A stretch of DNA of 64,000 bases from Pedobacter sp. Leaf216. GTDB lineage: Bacteria; Bacteroidota; Bacteroidia; Sphingobacteriales; Sphingobacteriaceae. The translations under genes and the position numbers were made by a program. The notes under the pieces are model-generated. The model was not told the DNA's origin. It did no database searches and was given only the letters and a program-made list of their open reading frames with translations. Shown piece by piece: positions 9,065 to 16,888 of the stretch; the first letter of the stretch is position 1, and every line of letters starts with the position of its first letter. The stretch is taken from contig NZ_LMKM01000034.1 in the NCBI RefSeq assembly GCF_001421515.1, forward strand, positions 124,001 to 188,000, read 5' to 3'.

Positions 9065-9134
9065 CATCACATTTTTTATAGCGTTCATCACATTTATTTA
9101 TCCCTGAAAAAAATAGCCAATACTTTAGGCTATT
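9065..9134 (+). promoter_or_regulatory. 21-bp spaced direct repeats and leader hairpin before the OMP gene
   Basis: CATCACATTT occurs exactly at 9065-9074 and 9086-9095, 21 bp apart, resembling the paired direct repeats bound by LytTR-type regulators that often control outer-membrane genes in Bacteroidetes (inference). Just downstream, AATAGCC (9112-9118) and GGCTATT (9128-9134) form a 7-bp hairpin ending 17 bases before the start codon, in the leader. The rest of the 8930-9064 stretch shows nothing recognisable. Confidence 0.4.
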
Positions 9135-9151
9135 CATCTAAAAAAACATAC

Positions 9152-11926
9152 ATGAAGAAACTCATACTTTCGTTCGCCTTAACCTTACTTCTTTCGAACC
9201 TGTTTGCACAAAAAAACGGAAGCATTACCGGAATTTTAGCGGATAGTGCCAATCACAAAACTACCTTAAATTATGCTACTGTTTCTGTTTATAAGGCTGG
9301 TGATAGTTTACTGAGTACCTACAAACTATCAGATGATAAGGGCATTTTTAAAATAAATGGCTTAACCATCGGTATTAAATACCGTTTGGTGGTAACTGCC
9401 TGGCAATACGGAACCTACCGAAAAGAAGTAGAACTTACTGCCACTAACCCTGCATTAAACCTGGGTACGCTTTATCTTTCTACCAAGGCCAATGATTTAA
9501 ATGAAGTGGTTATTTCGGGAGAAAGGCCACCCGTTATTGTTCGTAAAGATACGATTGAGTTTAATGCCGAATCGTTTAAAACCCTACCCTCTGCAGTGGT
9601 AGAAGATTTACTGAAAAAACTTCCGGGTGTTGCCATTGCAGCCGACGGTTCTATCCAGGTTAATGGTAAGGCTGTTAGCAAAATTTTGGTAGATGGAAAG
9701 GAGTTTTTTGGCGGAGACCAGCAAATTGCAACCAAAAACCTTCCGGCAAATATTATTGATAAGGTACAGGTGGTAGACGATAAACAAGCTAAAAGGCGCG
9801 ATCCGGACTTAACAGCAGCTGAAATACCGCAAATAATTAACTTAAAATTAAAAAAAGCCATTAAAAAAGGGGCTTTTGGCAAATTATATGCAGGTGGCGG
9901 ATTAAAAGATCTTTATCAGGCCGGTGGATTAATGAATTTTTTTAGGGATACGACGCAGGTAAGTATTCTGGCTTACGCAAACAACATCAATCAGCCAGGA
10001 TTTAATCCAAATGATGTACAACGCATCGGTGGGTTTGGTAGAAGCGGTGTTAATTCAATGATGATGACCTCTGGTGGTTATTTTGAATTTAATGGCATTA
10101 ATTTCGGAGGTAGCTACAATGGCGTTCAAACTTCGTCAGGTGGTGGTTTTAATTTTAATACTTTAACCAAAAAAGGAATCAAAATCAATACACAATATTT
10201 CTTCGGCCGTTCTGATAACCTGTTGGAAAAATTAACCAACACCAACCAAACGCTAGGCACAGATCGGTTGATTACAAACGCTAACGAAAATACCACTGCT
10301 CTTATCCTTAAGCATAATATTGGAGGAAAACTAGACTGGCAAATTGACTCTCTAACTCAACTAACAATTGAACCGGCAATTGTGCTTAGCTCCAATAATT
10401 CGGCAAGCATGGTTTATACCCGCAACAATAATGCTAATAACCAGGTAATCAATGCCCTTGCAAACCTGAATGACCTTAATACCGGGAACAATAAATATCA
10501 ATTGAGGGCCGATTTTAGTAAGGATTTTAAAAAAGCCGGCAGATCTTTTAACCTGGGAACTGATATTTCTGCAACACCAAATCCGATTATCAATTACAAT
10601 AAAAGCAATAGCGTTTTTTACCTCACACCTTCTACTTCAGAGATTGATCAGTTAAGAAACAACACTATCGATAACTTCAGAGGGTATTTTTATGGCAATT
10701 ATACTGAACCGATTACCAAAAAACTGAACTTTAAAGCAGATGTAAGCGGAAACCTCATCAATAGCGAAAACGCACTAAGTACTTTTTACCGGAATCCTGC
10801 CAACCAACTTTACGATATTGTAATTCCAAATTTAACGCAAACAGTTAAACAAGCTGGTTTTAAAACCAATACAAACATTAGTTTAGGATACAAAGTAACT
10901 AAAGATCTTTATTTACAGCCAGGGCTTGTTCACAATTACATTTCATTAAATAACCGTTTCACCAATAGTACAGACATTAATCAGCGTTATAATTTTATGT
11001 GGCCAACATTTCAGCTGAAATATAAAATATTCCGTTTTAACTATTCTGCACGTTTTACCGAGCCAAATGTAAGCTATCTGCAACCAGTTGCCGATAATAC
11101 AAACGCATTTTACATCAGAAACGGAAACCCGAATTTGTTACCCGCCCGTAATCAGGGTCTAAGCATGAATATGTATAAATACGACCCTAAAAGCATGATT
11201 AACTACAATTTATACGGCTATGGCAATTTTACAAAAAACGGCATTGTTAATTCAGTTAACATAAAAGATGGCGTGCAAACAGTTAATCCGATCAATAAAA
11301 ATGGTATTTATAATTTCAGTGGTGGAGCCAATATTTCAAAAGATTTTAAAAAGGATAAAACCAGCATCAAAGTAGGTTTAGGTTTTTGGGCCAATTATGA
11401 CCACAGCCCTATTATAGTGAACAATATAGAAAGCGATGCCAACGTATTTTATGTAGGCCCTAACGGAAGTGTTAGGTTAAACCTGAACGATAAGGTAGAA
11501 ATTAACCAGTCGTACTCAATAAGCCTTAACCGGAGCAGATACGATGATCCTTATTATACCAACGTAAGCTACAATACGCATCAAAGTACTTCAGAGCTGA
11601 TTATCCGTTACCCCAAAAAACTGGTATTCGAAACCAGTTATTCATTAACAATAAACGGCCAAAAAGTTGCCGGATACAACAACAACATTAAATACTGGAA
11701 TGCTGCACTTACTTATCTGTTTATGAAAAACGACAGGGCGCAATTGAAATTTTCTGTGAATGACATCTTGCAGAGTAATGTACGCAGGAATATTCAGATT
11801 ACTGGAAATAGTGTTATCGATACACAAAGTAATAATCTTGGTAGATACGGGATGCTAACCCTTACCTATAACATTCAAAACTTTGGCCAGAAAGTTGGCG
11901 GCAGACAAACATTTTTTAATTTTTAA
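9152..11926 (+). CDS. CarboxypepD_reg/TonB-plug outer-membrane beta-barrel protein (OMP_b-brl_3 type)
   Basis: Large outer-membrane protein of 924 residues. Signal peptide (MKKLILSFALTLLLSNLFAQ), CarboxypepD_reg domain (about 24-115), a plug-like domain (about 120-235) containing VLVDGKEFFGGD-type wording and the block LPGVAIAADGSIQVNGKAVSK, then a long Asn/Tyr-rich barrel ending in aromatic RQTFFNF. This is the outer-membrane beta-barrel family that resembles TonB receptors; ligands are mostly unknown. It has its own leader with possible operators and a terminator hairpin right after the stop, so it appears monocistronic. Substrate cannot be assigned. Confidence 0.85.
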   Translation: MKKLILSFALTLLLSNLFAQKNGSITGILADSANHKTTLNYATVSVYKAGDSLLSTYKLSDDKGIFKINGLTIGIKYRLVVTAWQYGTYRKEVELTATNPALNLGTLYLSTKANDLNEVVISGERPPVIVRKDTIEFNAESFKTLPSAVVEDLLKKLPGVAIAADGSIQVNGKAVSKILVDGKEFFGGDQQIATKNLPANIIDKVQVVDDKQAKRRDPDLTAAEIPQIINLKLKKAIKKGAFGKLYAGGGLKDLYQAGGLMNFFRDTTQVSILAYANNINQPGFNPNDVQRIGGFGRSGVNSMMMTSGGYFEFNGINFGGSYNGVQTSSGGGFNFNTLTKKGIKINTQYFFGRSDNLLEKLTNTNQTLGTDRLITNANENTTALILKHNIGGKLDWQIDSLTQLTIEPAIVLSSNNSASMVYTRNNNANNQVINALANLNDLNTGNNKYQLRADFSKDFKKAGRSFNLGTDISATPNPIINYNKSNSVFYLTPSTSEIDQLRNNTIDNFRGYFYGNYTEPITKKLNFKADVSGNLINSENALSTFYRNPANQLYDIVIPNLTQTVKQAGFKTNTNISLGYKVTKDLYLQPGLVHNYISLNNRFTNSTDINQRYNFMWPTFQLKYKIFRFNYSARFTEPNVSYLQPVADNTNAFYIRNGNPNLLPARNQGLSMNMYKYDPKSMINYNLYGYGNFTKNGIVNSVNIKDGVQTVNPINKNGIYNFSGGANISKDFKKDKTSIKVGLGFWANYDHSPIIVNNIESDANVFYVGPNGSVRLNLNDKVEINQSYSISLNRSRYDDPYYTNVSYNTHQSTSELIIRYPKKLVFETSYSLTINGQKVAGYNNNIKYWNAALTYLFMKNDRAQLKFSVNDILQSNVRRNIQITGNSVIDTQSNNLGRYGMLTLTYNIQNFGQKVGGRQTFFNF

Positions 11927-11975
11927 CCCCTTTAATAGTGGTTGGCGGAGACACAGAACTTGGCATTAAAGGGTT
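11925..11975 (+). terminator. Hairpin overlapping the OMP stop codon
   Basis: AACCCCTTTAAT (11925-11936) pairs with ATTAAAGGGTT (11965-11975), one bulged C, around a 28-base loop; the left arm begins within the TAA stop codon. The loop contains GGAGACACAGA, an inverted fragment of the palindrome found in the following 125-bp repeats. A T-rich tail follows (ATTTA). Likely termination or 3'-end structure. Confidence 0.45.
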
Positions 11976-11989
11976 ATTTAGGGTAACTA

Positions 11990-12335
11990 GGCATAGTAGT
12001 AATAATCTCAGCGGTCTGTGTCTCCACAGACCACAAAATTTCACATTCTTTGATTATTAAATATGGTTTGTTAAAACAAAAGCCAGGGTATTAACGCGTT
12101 ATTCTGAGAAGTAGTTTATTGCAATAAAGATCTCCGTGGTCTGTGTCTCCACAGACCACAAAATTTCACATTCTTTGATTATTAAATATGGTTTATTAAA
12201 AAAAAAGCTTAGGCACTAGTGCGTTATTCCGAGAAGTAGATTATCGCAATAAAGATCTCCTTGGTCTGTGTCTCCACAGACCACATAATCTTCTCTTTTT
12301 GGTTGGTTAAAACAAAAGCCTAGGCACTAAGGCGT
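11990..12335. repeat. Three tandem 125-bp repeats, each with a 20-24 bp palindrome
   Basis: The palindrome GGTCTGTG-TCTC-CACAGACC occurs at 12013, 12138 and 12263, exactly 125 bp apart. In the second copy the stem extends to 10 bp (12136-12145 with 12150-12159). Copies 1 and 2 share an almost identical AT-rich tail (AAAATTTCACATTCTTTG and onward), while copy 3 diverges after the palindrome. No reading frame of note is present. The structure resembles a REP-like or tandemly amplified palindromic unit. It fills the gap between the OMP gene and the convergent LLM oxidoreductase gene. Confidence 0.85.
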
Positions 12336-12337
12336 TT

Positions 12338-13333
12338 TTACTGAAATAAATCTGCCAAAAGCTCATATGATTTTACCCTATCCTCAAAATGTTCGGTAAT
12401 GGTAACAGCCATCAGTTCGTTCACATCATATTCAACTGCCAGTTGAGTAAGCCGCTCTTTAATTACTTCGGGTGTACCGTAAATCATCCGCTGCTTATTG
12501 GCATTAATGCGTTCCTGCTCTGCCGCATTATAACTTACCGCTTTAATATCATCCCAGCCAACTGCAGGCAATCCTTTACCTTTCTCAAGCTGCAAAAACC
12601 GGTAACCCATTAAGGCTTCCTGTTGTTTTACCTTTTCTTCATCATCTGAACAAAAAACATGAAGTGCCACATTTTCTACAGGCTGGGCAAGATCAACTGA
12701 GGGCTTAAAGTGCTCACGATAATATTGAACAGCCTGAGGCCCGCCATTTGGATTAATAAAATGCGCAAAAGAGAAACCCATTCCAAAATGTGCAGAAAAC
12801 AATGCGCTTTGGCCGCTACTGCTCAGCAGCCATTGTGTAGGCACAGTTTCTGAAATTGGTATGGCTTTTATCCTGGCCTGAATGCCACCGTCTGATGTAT
12901 CGTGTAAATAATGTTGCAATTCGCGCAGTTGCTCTACAAAATCCTGTTCGCTCCAATTGTTTGATGGATTAAGCATTGAGGCCGTAATCCGGTCGGTACC
13001 GGGTGCTCTGCCCATTCCCAAATCAATCCGGTTGGGATGCATTACCTCCAACAATCGGAAACTTTCTGCAACTTTTAATGCACTGTGGTTAGGCAGCATA
13101 ATGCCTCCCGAACCAATTCTTAAAGTTTTAGTATGGTTGGCCAAATGGGCAATTAAAATTTCGGGAGTAGAACCAGCTAAGCTGGTGCTGTTATGGTGTT
13201 CGGAAACCCAAAAACGATGATATCCCAACCGTTCAGTTTCTTGTGCAAGAATAGTGGTTTCTTCAATCGCCCTCCGGGCATTTACGCCTTTACGTACAGG
13301 AGATTGATCTAGAACGCTCAATTTAATTTTCAT
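12338..13333 (-). CDS. LLM class flavin-dependent oxidoreductase
   Basis: Bacterial-luciferase-like flavin monooxygenase of 331 residues, cytosolic. The N-terminus KLSVLDQSPVRKG, then FWVSEHHN, the block RIGSGGIMLPNHSALKVAE and DLGMGRAPGTD are hallmarks of the MsnO8/alkanal-monooxygenase-like LLM group. The substrate is unknown; relatives use FMNH2 or F420 and are widely misnamed. The chosen start at 13333 begins with MKIKLSVLDQ; the frame extends upstream to 13357 through two further ATGs (MFNKHMNN), which look less like family members. It is followed by the 125-bp repeat array and is 79 bp downstream of a same-strand methyltransferase gene, perhaps cotranscribed. Confidence 0.85.
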   Translation of the reverse strand: MKIKLSVLDQSPVRKGVNARRAIEETTILAQETERLGYHRFWVSEHHNSTSLAGSTPEILIAHLANHTKTLRIGSGGIMLPNHSALKVAESFRLLEVMHPNRIDLGMGRAPGTDRITASMLNPSNNWSEQDFVEQLRELQHYLHDTSDGGIQARIKAIPISETVPTQWLLSSSGQSALFSAHFGMGFSFAHFINPNGGPQAVQYYREHFKPSVDLAQPVENVALHVFCSDDEEKVKQQEALMGYRFLQLEKGKGLPAVGWDDIKAVSYNAAEQERINANKQRMIYGTPEVIKERLTQLAVEYDVNELMAVTITEHFEDRVKSYELLADLFQ

Positions 13334-13412
13334 ATTGTTCATATGCTTATTAAACAAAGCTAAAAGGCTGTTGATTTAAAATATAATCATGAAAAGCTTT
13401 ATGACTTTTAAA

Positions 13413-14099
13413 TTATTGCGCCAAAGTCAATTTTACCAAATACTGATCTTCTCCATCATCAAAAATCATTTCTGTATCCCATCCAGTTTCTTTGGCAATA
13501 CGTTTAATGGTTTCTTCATCAACATAAACCCAGTTAAACCAATTTCCTTTTTCTCCTTTATATTCATATTGGTAGGATACCTCCCCGTAATATTGGTTTT
13601 GAGGCTTCGGCACATCTTCGTACAAATAAGCAATATCTGAAGAATCAAAAATTACTTGTCCGCCAGGTGTGATAAGATCCTTCAATTTGATCAAAAAAGC
13701 TTTAAAACCAGGTAATGTTCCGGTAAGGCCGATACCGTTCATTAACATAATAATGGTATCGAATTTTTCATAATAGGCAAAAACATCCTGAAGTAGTGCT
13801 TTTTTTACGCCACGATCTTTCATGATGTTTACAGCGGCTTCTGAGATATCAATGGCGGTAACATCAATGTTAAAAGCCTGCAAAAGTAAGGCATGACTAC
13901 CAACCCCGGCACCAATATCCAACACTTTCCCATGGCACATGTGTAAAGCCTGAAGCTCTAAAACAGGCATATCTTCATCATCACGAAAGAAAAATTCCAA
14001 TGGCATTTCCTCCGGTTCGCCATAAGAATTGTGCAACCAAAGTGTATCTGCTTCGCCAGTTCTGTAAATATCTGTTAACGCCTTACCAAAAACATCCAT
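13413..14099 (-). CDS. Class I SAM-dependent methyltransferase
   Basis: Cytosolic methyltransferase of 228 residues. Motif I is VLDIGAGVGSHAL (about 60-72), followed by an acidic strand end VTAIDIS (motif II), and FDTIIMLMNGIGLTG as the post-motif strand. The C-terminal half is beta-rich with an NWVYVDEETI segment. The substrate is unknown. The start codon at 14099 lies only 4 bases after a perfect TATCTTTG promoter box on the minus strand (14104-14111), so the message may have almost no leader. Confidence 0.82.
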   Translation of the reverse strand: MDVFGKALTDIYRTGEADTLWLHNSYGEPEEMPLEFFFRDDEDMPVLELQALHMCHGKVLDIGAGVGSHALLLQAFNIDVTAIDISEAAVNIMKDRGVKKALLQDVFAYYEKFDTIIMLMNGIGLTGTLPGFKAFLIKLKDLITPGGQVIFDSSDIAYLYEDVPKPQNQYYGEVSYQYEYKGEKGNWFNWVYVDEETIKRIAKETGWDTEMIFDDGEDQYLVKLTLAQ

Positions 14100-14103
14100 A
14101 AGG

Positions 14104-14111
14104 CAAAGATA
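14104..14111 (-). promoter_or_regulatory. TAnnTTTG promoter box abutting the methyltransferase start
   Basis: On the minus strand TATCTTTG matches the Bacteroidetes -7 consensus TAnnTTTG; the ATG follows after 4 bases. With transcription usually beginning several bases after this box, the mRNA would be leaderless or nearly so. Inference from consensus. Confidence 0.5.
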
Positions 14112-14297
14112 GGAGGAAAGCTTAAAACATTGAGAAAAATCGTTAGCTCCGTAGTTTTAACATACCATTAATTTCGCGCATCACTGTTGGTTGGGTTTTG
14201 TAATTATGAACATAAATGGAAACCTGTATTTTAGATTTCTCACTCGCTATACTCGGTTTAAAGTGGCCATCCAACAAATTCAATTAACTACCTTAAA

Positions 14298-15698
14298 CTA
14301 TTCAATTTCAAATACCTGATGATATTCCGGTATGGCAACATGTTTAAAGCCTTTATCTTTTAACCTGCTTGCAAAATGCTGTTGTACTTCATATTCGCCA
14401 TGTACCAAAAACAGCTGTTTTACTTTGGCTGGGTCTTGACAAGATAAAAAGTGCAGCAAATCTTCGTAATCGCCATGTGCACTCATCGATTTTATTGAGC
14501 GGACCTCCGCTTTTACATCAAGTTCTTCTTTAAAAATTTCAACCACTTTTTGCCCGGCAATTAATTTACCACCAAGCGAATTGGGTTCACAGTATCCAAC
14601 CATTAAAATGGTATTTTTCTGATTCCCGATATTGTTTCTGATGTGATGTTTTACTCGACCTGCTTCTGCCATTCCCGATGCAGAAATAATTACACAGGGC
14701 CGCGGATCATCATTTAATGCTTTAGATTCCTCAACGCTTTCGATAAAACGCAAGCCTTTAAAAGCAAATACATCATGATCGATTTTTAAAGTATCTTTTA
14801 CTCCATTGTTGTATACTTCAGGATGTTTTTTTAGAATTTCTGTCGCCTTTGAAGATAGTGGACTATCCACACAATAAGGAATATCAGGCAATTTGCCTTT
14901 TAATTCTAAACCGTTTAAAGCATAAAGTAACTCTTGTGTACGGCCAACAGCAAAAGCTGGGATGATTACTTTGCCTTTTTTTACTTTACAGGTATTGGTG
15001 ATAATTTCCAAAAGAAGATCTTCTATCGGATCGAGATCTTTATGCAACGAATCGCCATAGGTAGATTCCATTAAAATATAATCAGCCTGATCAAACTGTT
15101 GCGGACTTTTTAAAAGTAAATCGCCATAACGGCCAACATCTCCAGAAAATGTGATCCGTATTGGTTTTCCGTCTTCTGAAATAGTAAGATGAACCGCAGC
15201 ACTACCCAAAATATGGCCAGCATCGGTAAACTTTAAGCGGATTCCTGATTCGATCTCAAAATCTTGTTCATAGTCCACAATTTTCATCAAACCAACTGTT
15301 TTTGTAACGTCATCATCAGTGTAAAGTGCCTCTTCCATTTCTTCACCTTTGTGTAGATGGCGGTTGGAGAACTCAGCATCCTGCATCTGTATTTTTGCAG
15401 AATCCATCATTAAGATACGGGCAAGATCCATGGTTGCGGCAGTACAGAAAATTTTTCCTTCAAAACCATCAGCAACCAATTTTGGCAATAAACCACAATG
15501 GTCTATATGTGCATGGGATAAAACTACGTAGGTAACTTTTTTGGGATCGAAGCCGAAAAAATCATTTAATTTATCGGTAACTCGGCCCATTCCTTGAAAT
15601 AAGCCACAGTCTAATAAAATTTGAGTGCCGTTTTTTATGGTAATGAGGTGCTTACTTCCCGTAACAGTTCGGGCTGCACCATGAAAAGCGATGTTCAT
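14298..15698 (-). CDS. MBL-fold beta-CASP RNA metallo-hydrolase
   Basis: Cytosolic 466-residue protein of the CPSF/Ysh1-like metallo-beta-lactamase group. Zinc motifs: SHAHIDHCGLLPKLV (HxHxDH, about 60-74), the AGHILGSA block with a zinc His (about 161), and SGDVGRYGD (Asp, about 185). The beta-CASP insert follows with its ASGMAEAGRVKHH motif (about 340-352), and the RMMBL C-terminus includes SAHGDYEDLLHFL. Relatives are RNA endonucleases or exonucleases; the specific target is unknown. It is 466 residues, the normal size. It stands alone on the minus strand with a T-rich tail. Confidence 0.87.
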   Translation of the reverse strand: MNIAFHGAARTVTGSKHLITIKNGTQILLDCGLFQGMGRVTDKLNDFFGFDPKKVTYVVLSHAHIDHCGLLPKLVADGFEGKIFCTAATMDLARILMMDSAKIQMQDAEFSNRHLHKGEEMEEALYTDDDVTKTVGLMKIVDYEQDFEIESGIRLKFTDAGHILGSAAVHLTISEDGKPIRITFSGDVGRYGDLLLKSPQQFDQADYILMESTYGDSLHKDLDPIEDLLLEIITNTCKVKKGKVIIPAFAVGRTQELLYALNGLELKGKLPDIPYCVDSPLSSKATEILKKHPEVYNNGVKDTLKIDHDVFAFKGLRFIESVEESKALNDDPRPCVIISASGMAEAGRVKHHIRNNIGNQKNTILMVGYCEPNSLGGKLIAGQKVVEIFKEELDVKAEVRSIKSMSAHGDYEDLLHFLSCQDPAKVKQLFLVHGEYEVQQHFASRLKDKGFKHVAIPEYHQVFEIE

Positions 15699-15728
15699 TT
15701 AAAAATGGTTAGAATATTATTAGAATAA

Positions 15729-15758
15729 AAATGCCGGATATTTCCGGCATTTCCAATT
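15729..15758 (-). terminator. Intrinsic terminator of the YtxH gene
   Basis: AAATGCCGGA (15729-15738) and TCCGGCATTT (15743-15752) form a perfect 10-bp stem with a 4-base loop. Read on the minus strand it is followed by TTTTTATT-like sequence, so it terminates the upstream minus-strand gene ending at 15761. Confidence 0.75.
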
Positions 15759-15760
15759 CT

Positions 15761-15988
15761 TTAAGCGTTTATATCTGCTATTTTATCTTTCACCTTATCT
15801 GCAACTCCTGTAGCTTTATCCGCCAAGCCTGCTAATTTATCTTTAGAAGCATCTAATAAATCGGCAAAGAAATCAGATACTTTACCTTTTAAATCACTTG
15901 TCGAATCTGAAGATAACGCCAATGCGATTGTTGCACCAAGTGCTGCTCCAGCCAGTACGCCTACTATAATTTTTGTTTCCTTTGTCAT
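15761..15988 (-). CDS. YtxH domain small membrane protein
   Basis: A 75-residue protein with one glycine/alanine-rich membrane segment at about 7-27 (IIVGVLAGAALGATIALAL) and an amphipathic Lys/Asp/Ala helical tail (LADKATGVADKVKDKIADI). This layout is that of YtxH-type stress or gas-vesicle-like small proteins; the function is unknown. The start at 15988 directly precedes the membrane segment. It has its own terminator and is divergent from the HAD phosphatase gene. Confidence 0.75.
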   Translation of the reverse strand: MTKETKIIVGVLAGAALGATIALALSSDSTSDLKGKVSDFFADLLDASKDKLAGLADKATGVADKVKDKIADINA

Positions 15989-16068
15989 AACTTTAAGTCT
16001 TTAAATAATTAAACATTAATTCGCACTTGTTGTTTTGGTTTTATTACAACATAAATCATTCCATTTAC

Positions 16069-16692
16069 ATGAAGCACATATTTTTTATCGATCTGGACAA
16101 TACCATTTACTTTACCAAACCGAATGAGGCGCAATTAATGGGCGAATTGTACCATTTTTTAGAGAATTTAGATTTAGGAATCAGTGATGAAGAGTTTCAA
16201 CTCGCAAAAAAAGAGATGTTAAGAACACCATTTCAAAAAGTTGCCAAAAAATATAAGTTTAAAGAAGAAGTAATGCCTGATATACTTGCTTTCTTACAAA
16301 GCAGAGAAGTTACACAACCTTTAAAACCAAGTGATGATTACCATTATATTAAAAGCCTTAAAGGGAAAAAATTTATTGTAACCGCTGGTTTTGAGAAACA
16401 GCAAAAATCAAAAGTGAAGATGCTCGGCATTGCCAACGATTTTGAAAAGGTGCATGTTGTAGATGTTTCAACTACTAATAAAAAGGAAGCCTTTAAATTA
16501 TTAATTGAACAATATAACCTGAATACAGACGATATTTTAATTATAGGTGATGATGCGGAATCTGAAATTAAATTTGGATTGGAGCTGGGTATAAGCACCT
16601 TTCTATTGGATCCTGAAAACCTCCATCCAGAAGCCGGGAGCACTTTCCGAGGAACAGATTTAAGTAATCTTCATGCCGCGGCAGGTCAGTAA
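16069..16692 (+). CDS. HAD-superfamily phosphatase (pyrimidine 5'-nucleotidase-like)
   Basis: Cytosolic 207-residue HAD hydrolase. Motif I is FFIDLDNTIYF (nucleophile and acid Asp, residues about 5-8), motif II the strand ending FIVTAGF, motif III the KKEAF lysine region, and motif IV ILIIGDDAESEIKFG. The small alpha cap after motif I resembles pyrimidine 5'-nucleotidases (YjjG/SDT1). The substrate is not certain. The ATG at 16069 gives MKHIFFIDLDN, the family's normal start; the frame is open to 16027 but that extension is implausible. A bidirectional terminator follows. Confidence 0.8.
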   Translation: MKHIFFIDLDNTIYFTKPNEAQLMGELYHFLENLDLGISDEEFQLAKKEMLRTPFQKVAKKYKFKEEVMPDILAFLQSREVTQPLKPSDDYHYIKSLKGKKFIVTAGFEKQQKSKVKMLGIANDFEKVHVVDVSTTNKKEAFKLLIEQYNLNTDDILIIGDDAESEIKFGLELGISTFLLDPENLHPEAGSTFRGTDLSNLHAAAGQ

Positions 16693-16854
16693 TTTAGTTT
16701 TTTTGCTTTGAAGATTTGTTAAAAACATTACAGTTAGAAAGACATAGCTATATGCAATTTTCAATCCCCAAGCAATTTTCATTTCTAACGGAGCGCAAAG
16801 TAGCCAAAACGATTTCTCCATTTTAGGCTTCAAAAAGACAAATATTTTTTAAAT

Positions 16855-16886
16855 AAAAAAGTCCCGATTTTCATCGGGACTTTTTT
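16855..16886. terminator. Bidirectional terminator
   Basis: A-run, GTCCCGAT (16861-16868), loop TTTC, ATCGGGAC (16873-16880), T-run (16881-16886). Symmetrical A and T tracts let it serve both the HAD gene (plus) and the DUF6600 gene (minus), which converge here. Confidence 0.85.
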
Positions 16887-16888
16887 AT

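Noticed and set aside
11990..12335. Possible CRISPR array or integron attC cassette array
   Set aside because: Only three units, a 125-bp period with conserved rather than variable spacers, no cas genes and no integrase; it is a tandem palindromic repeat.
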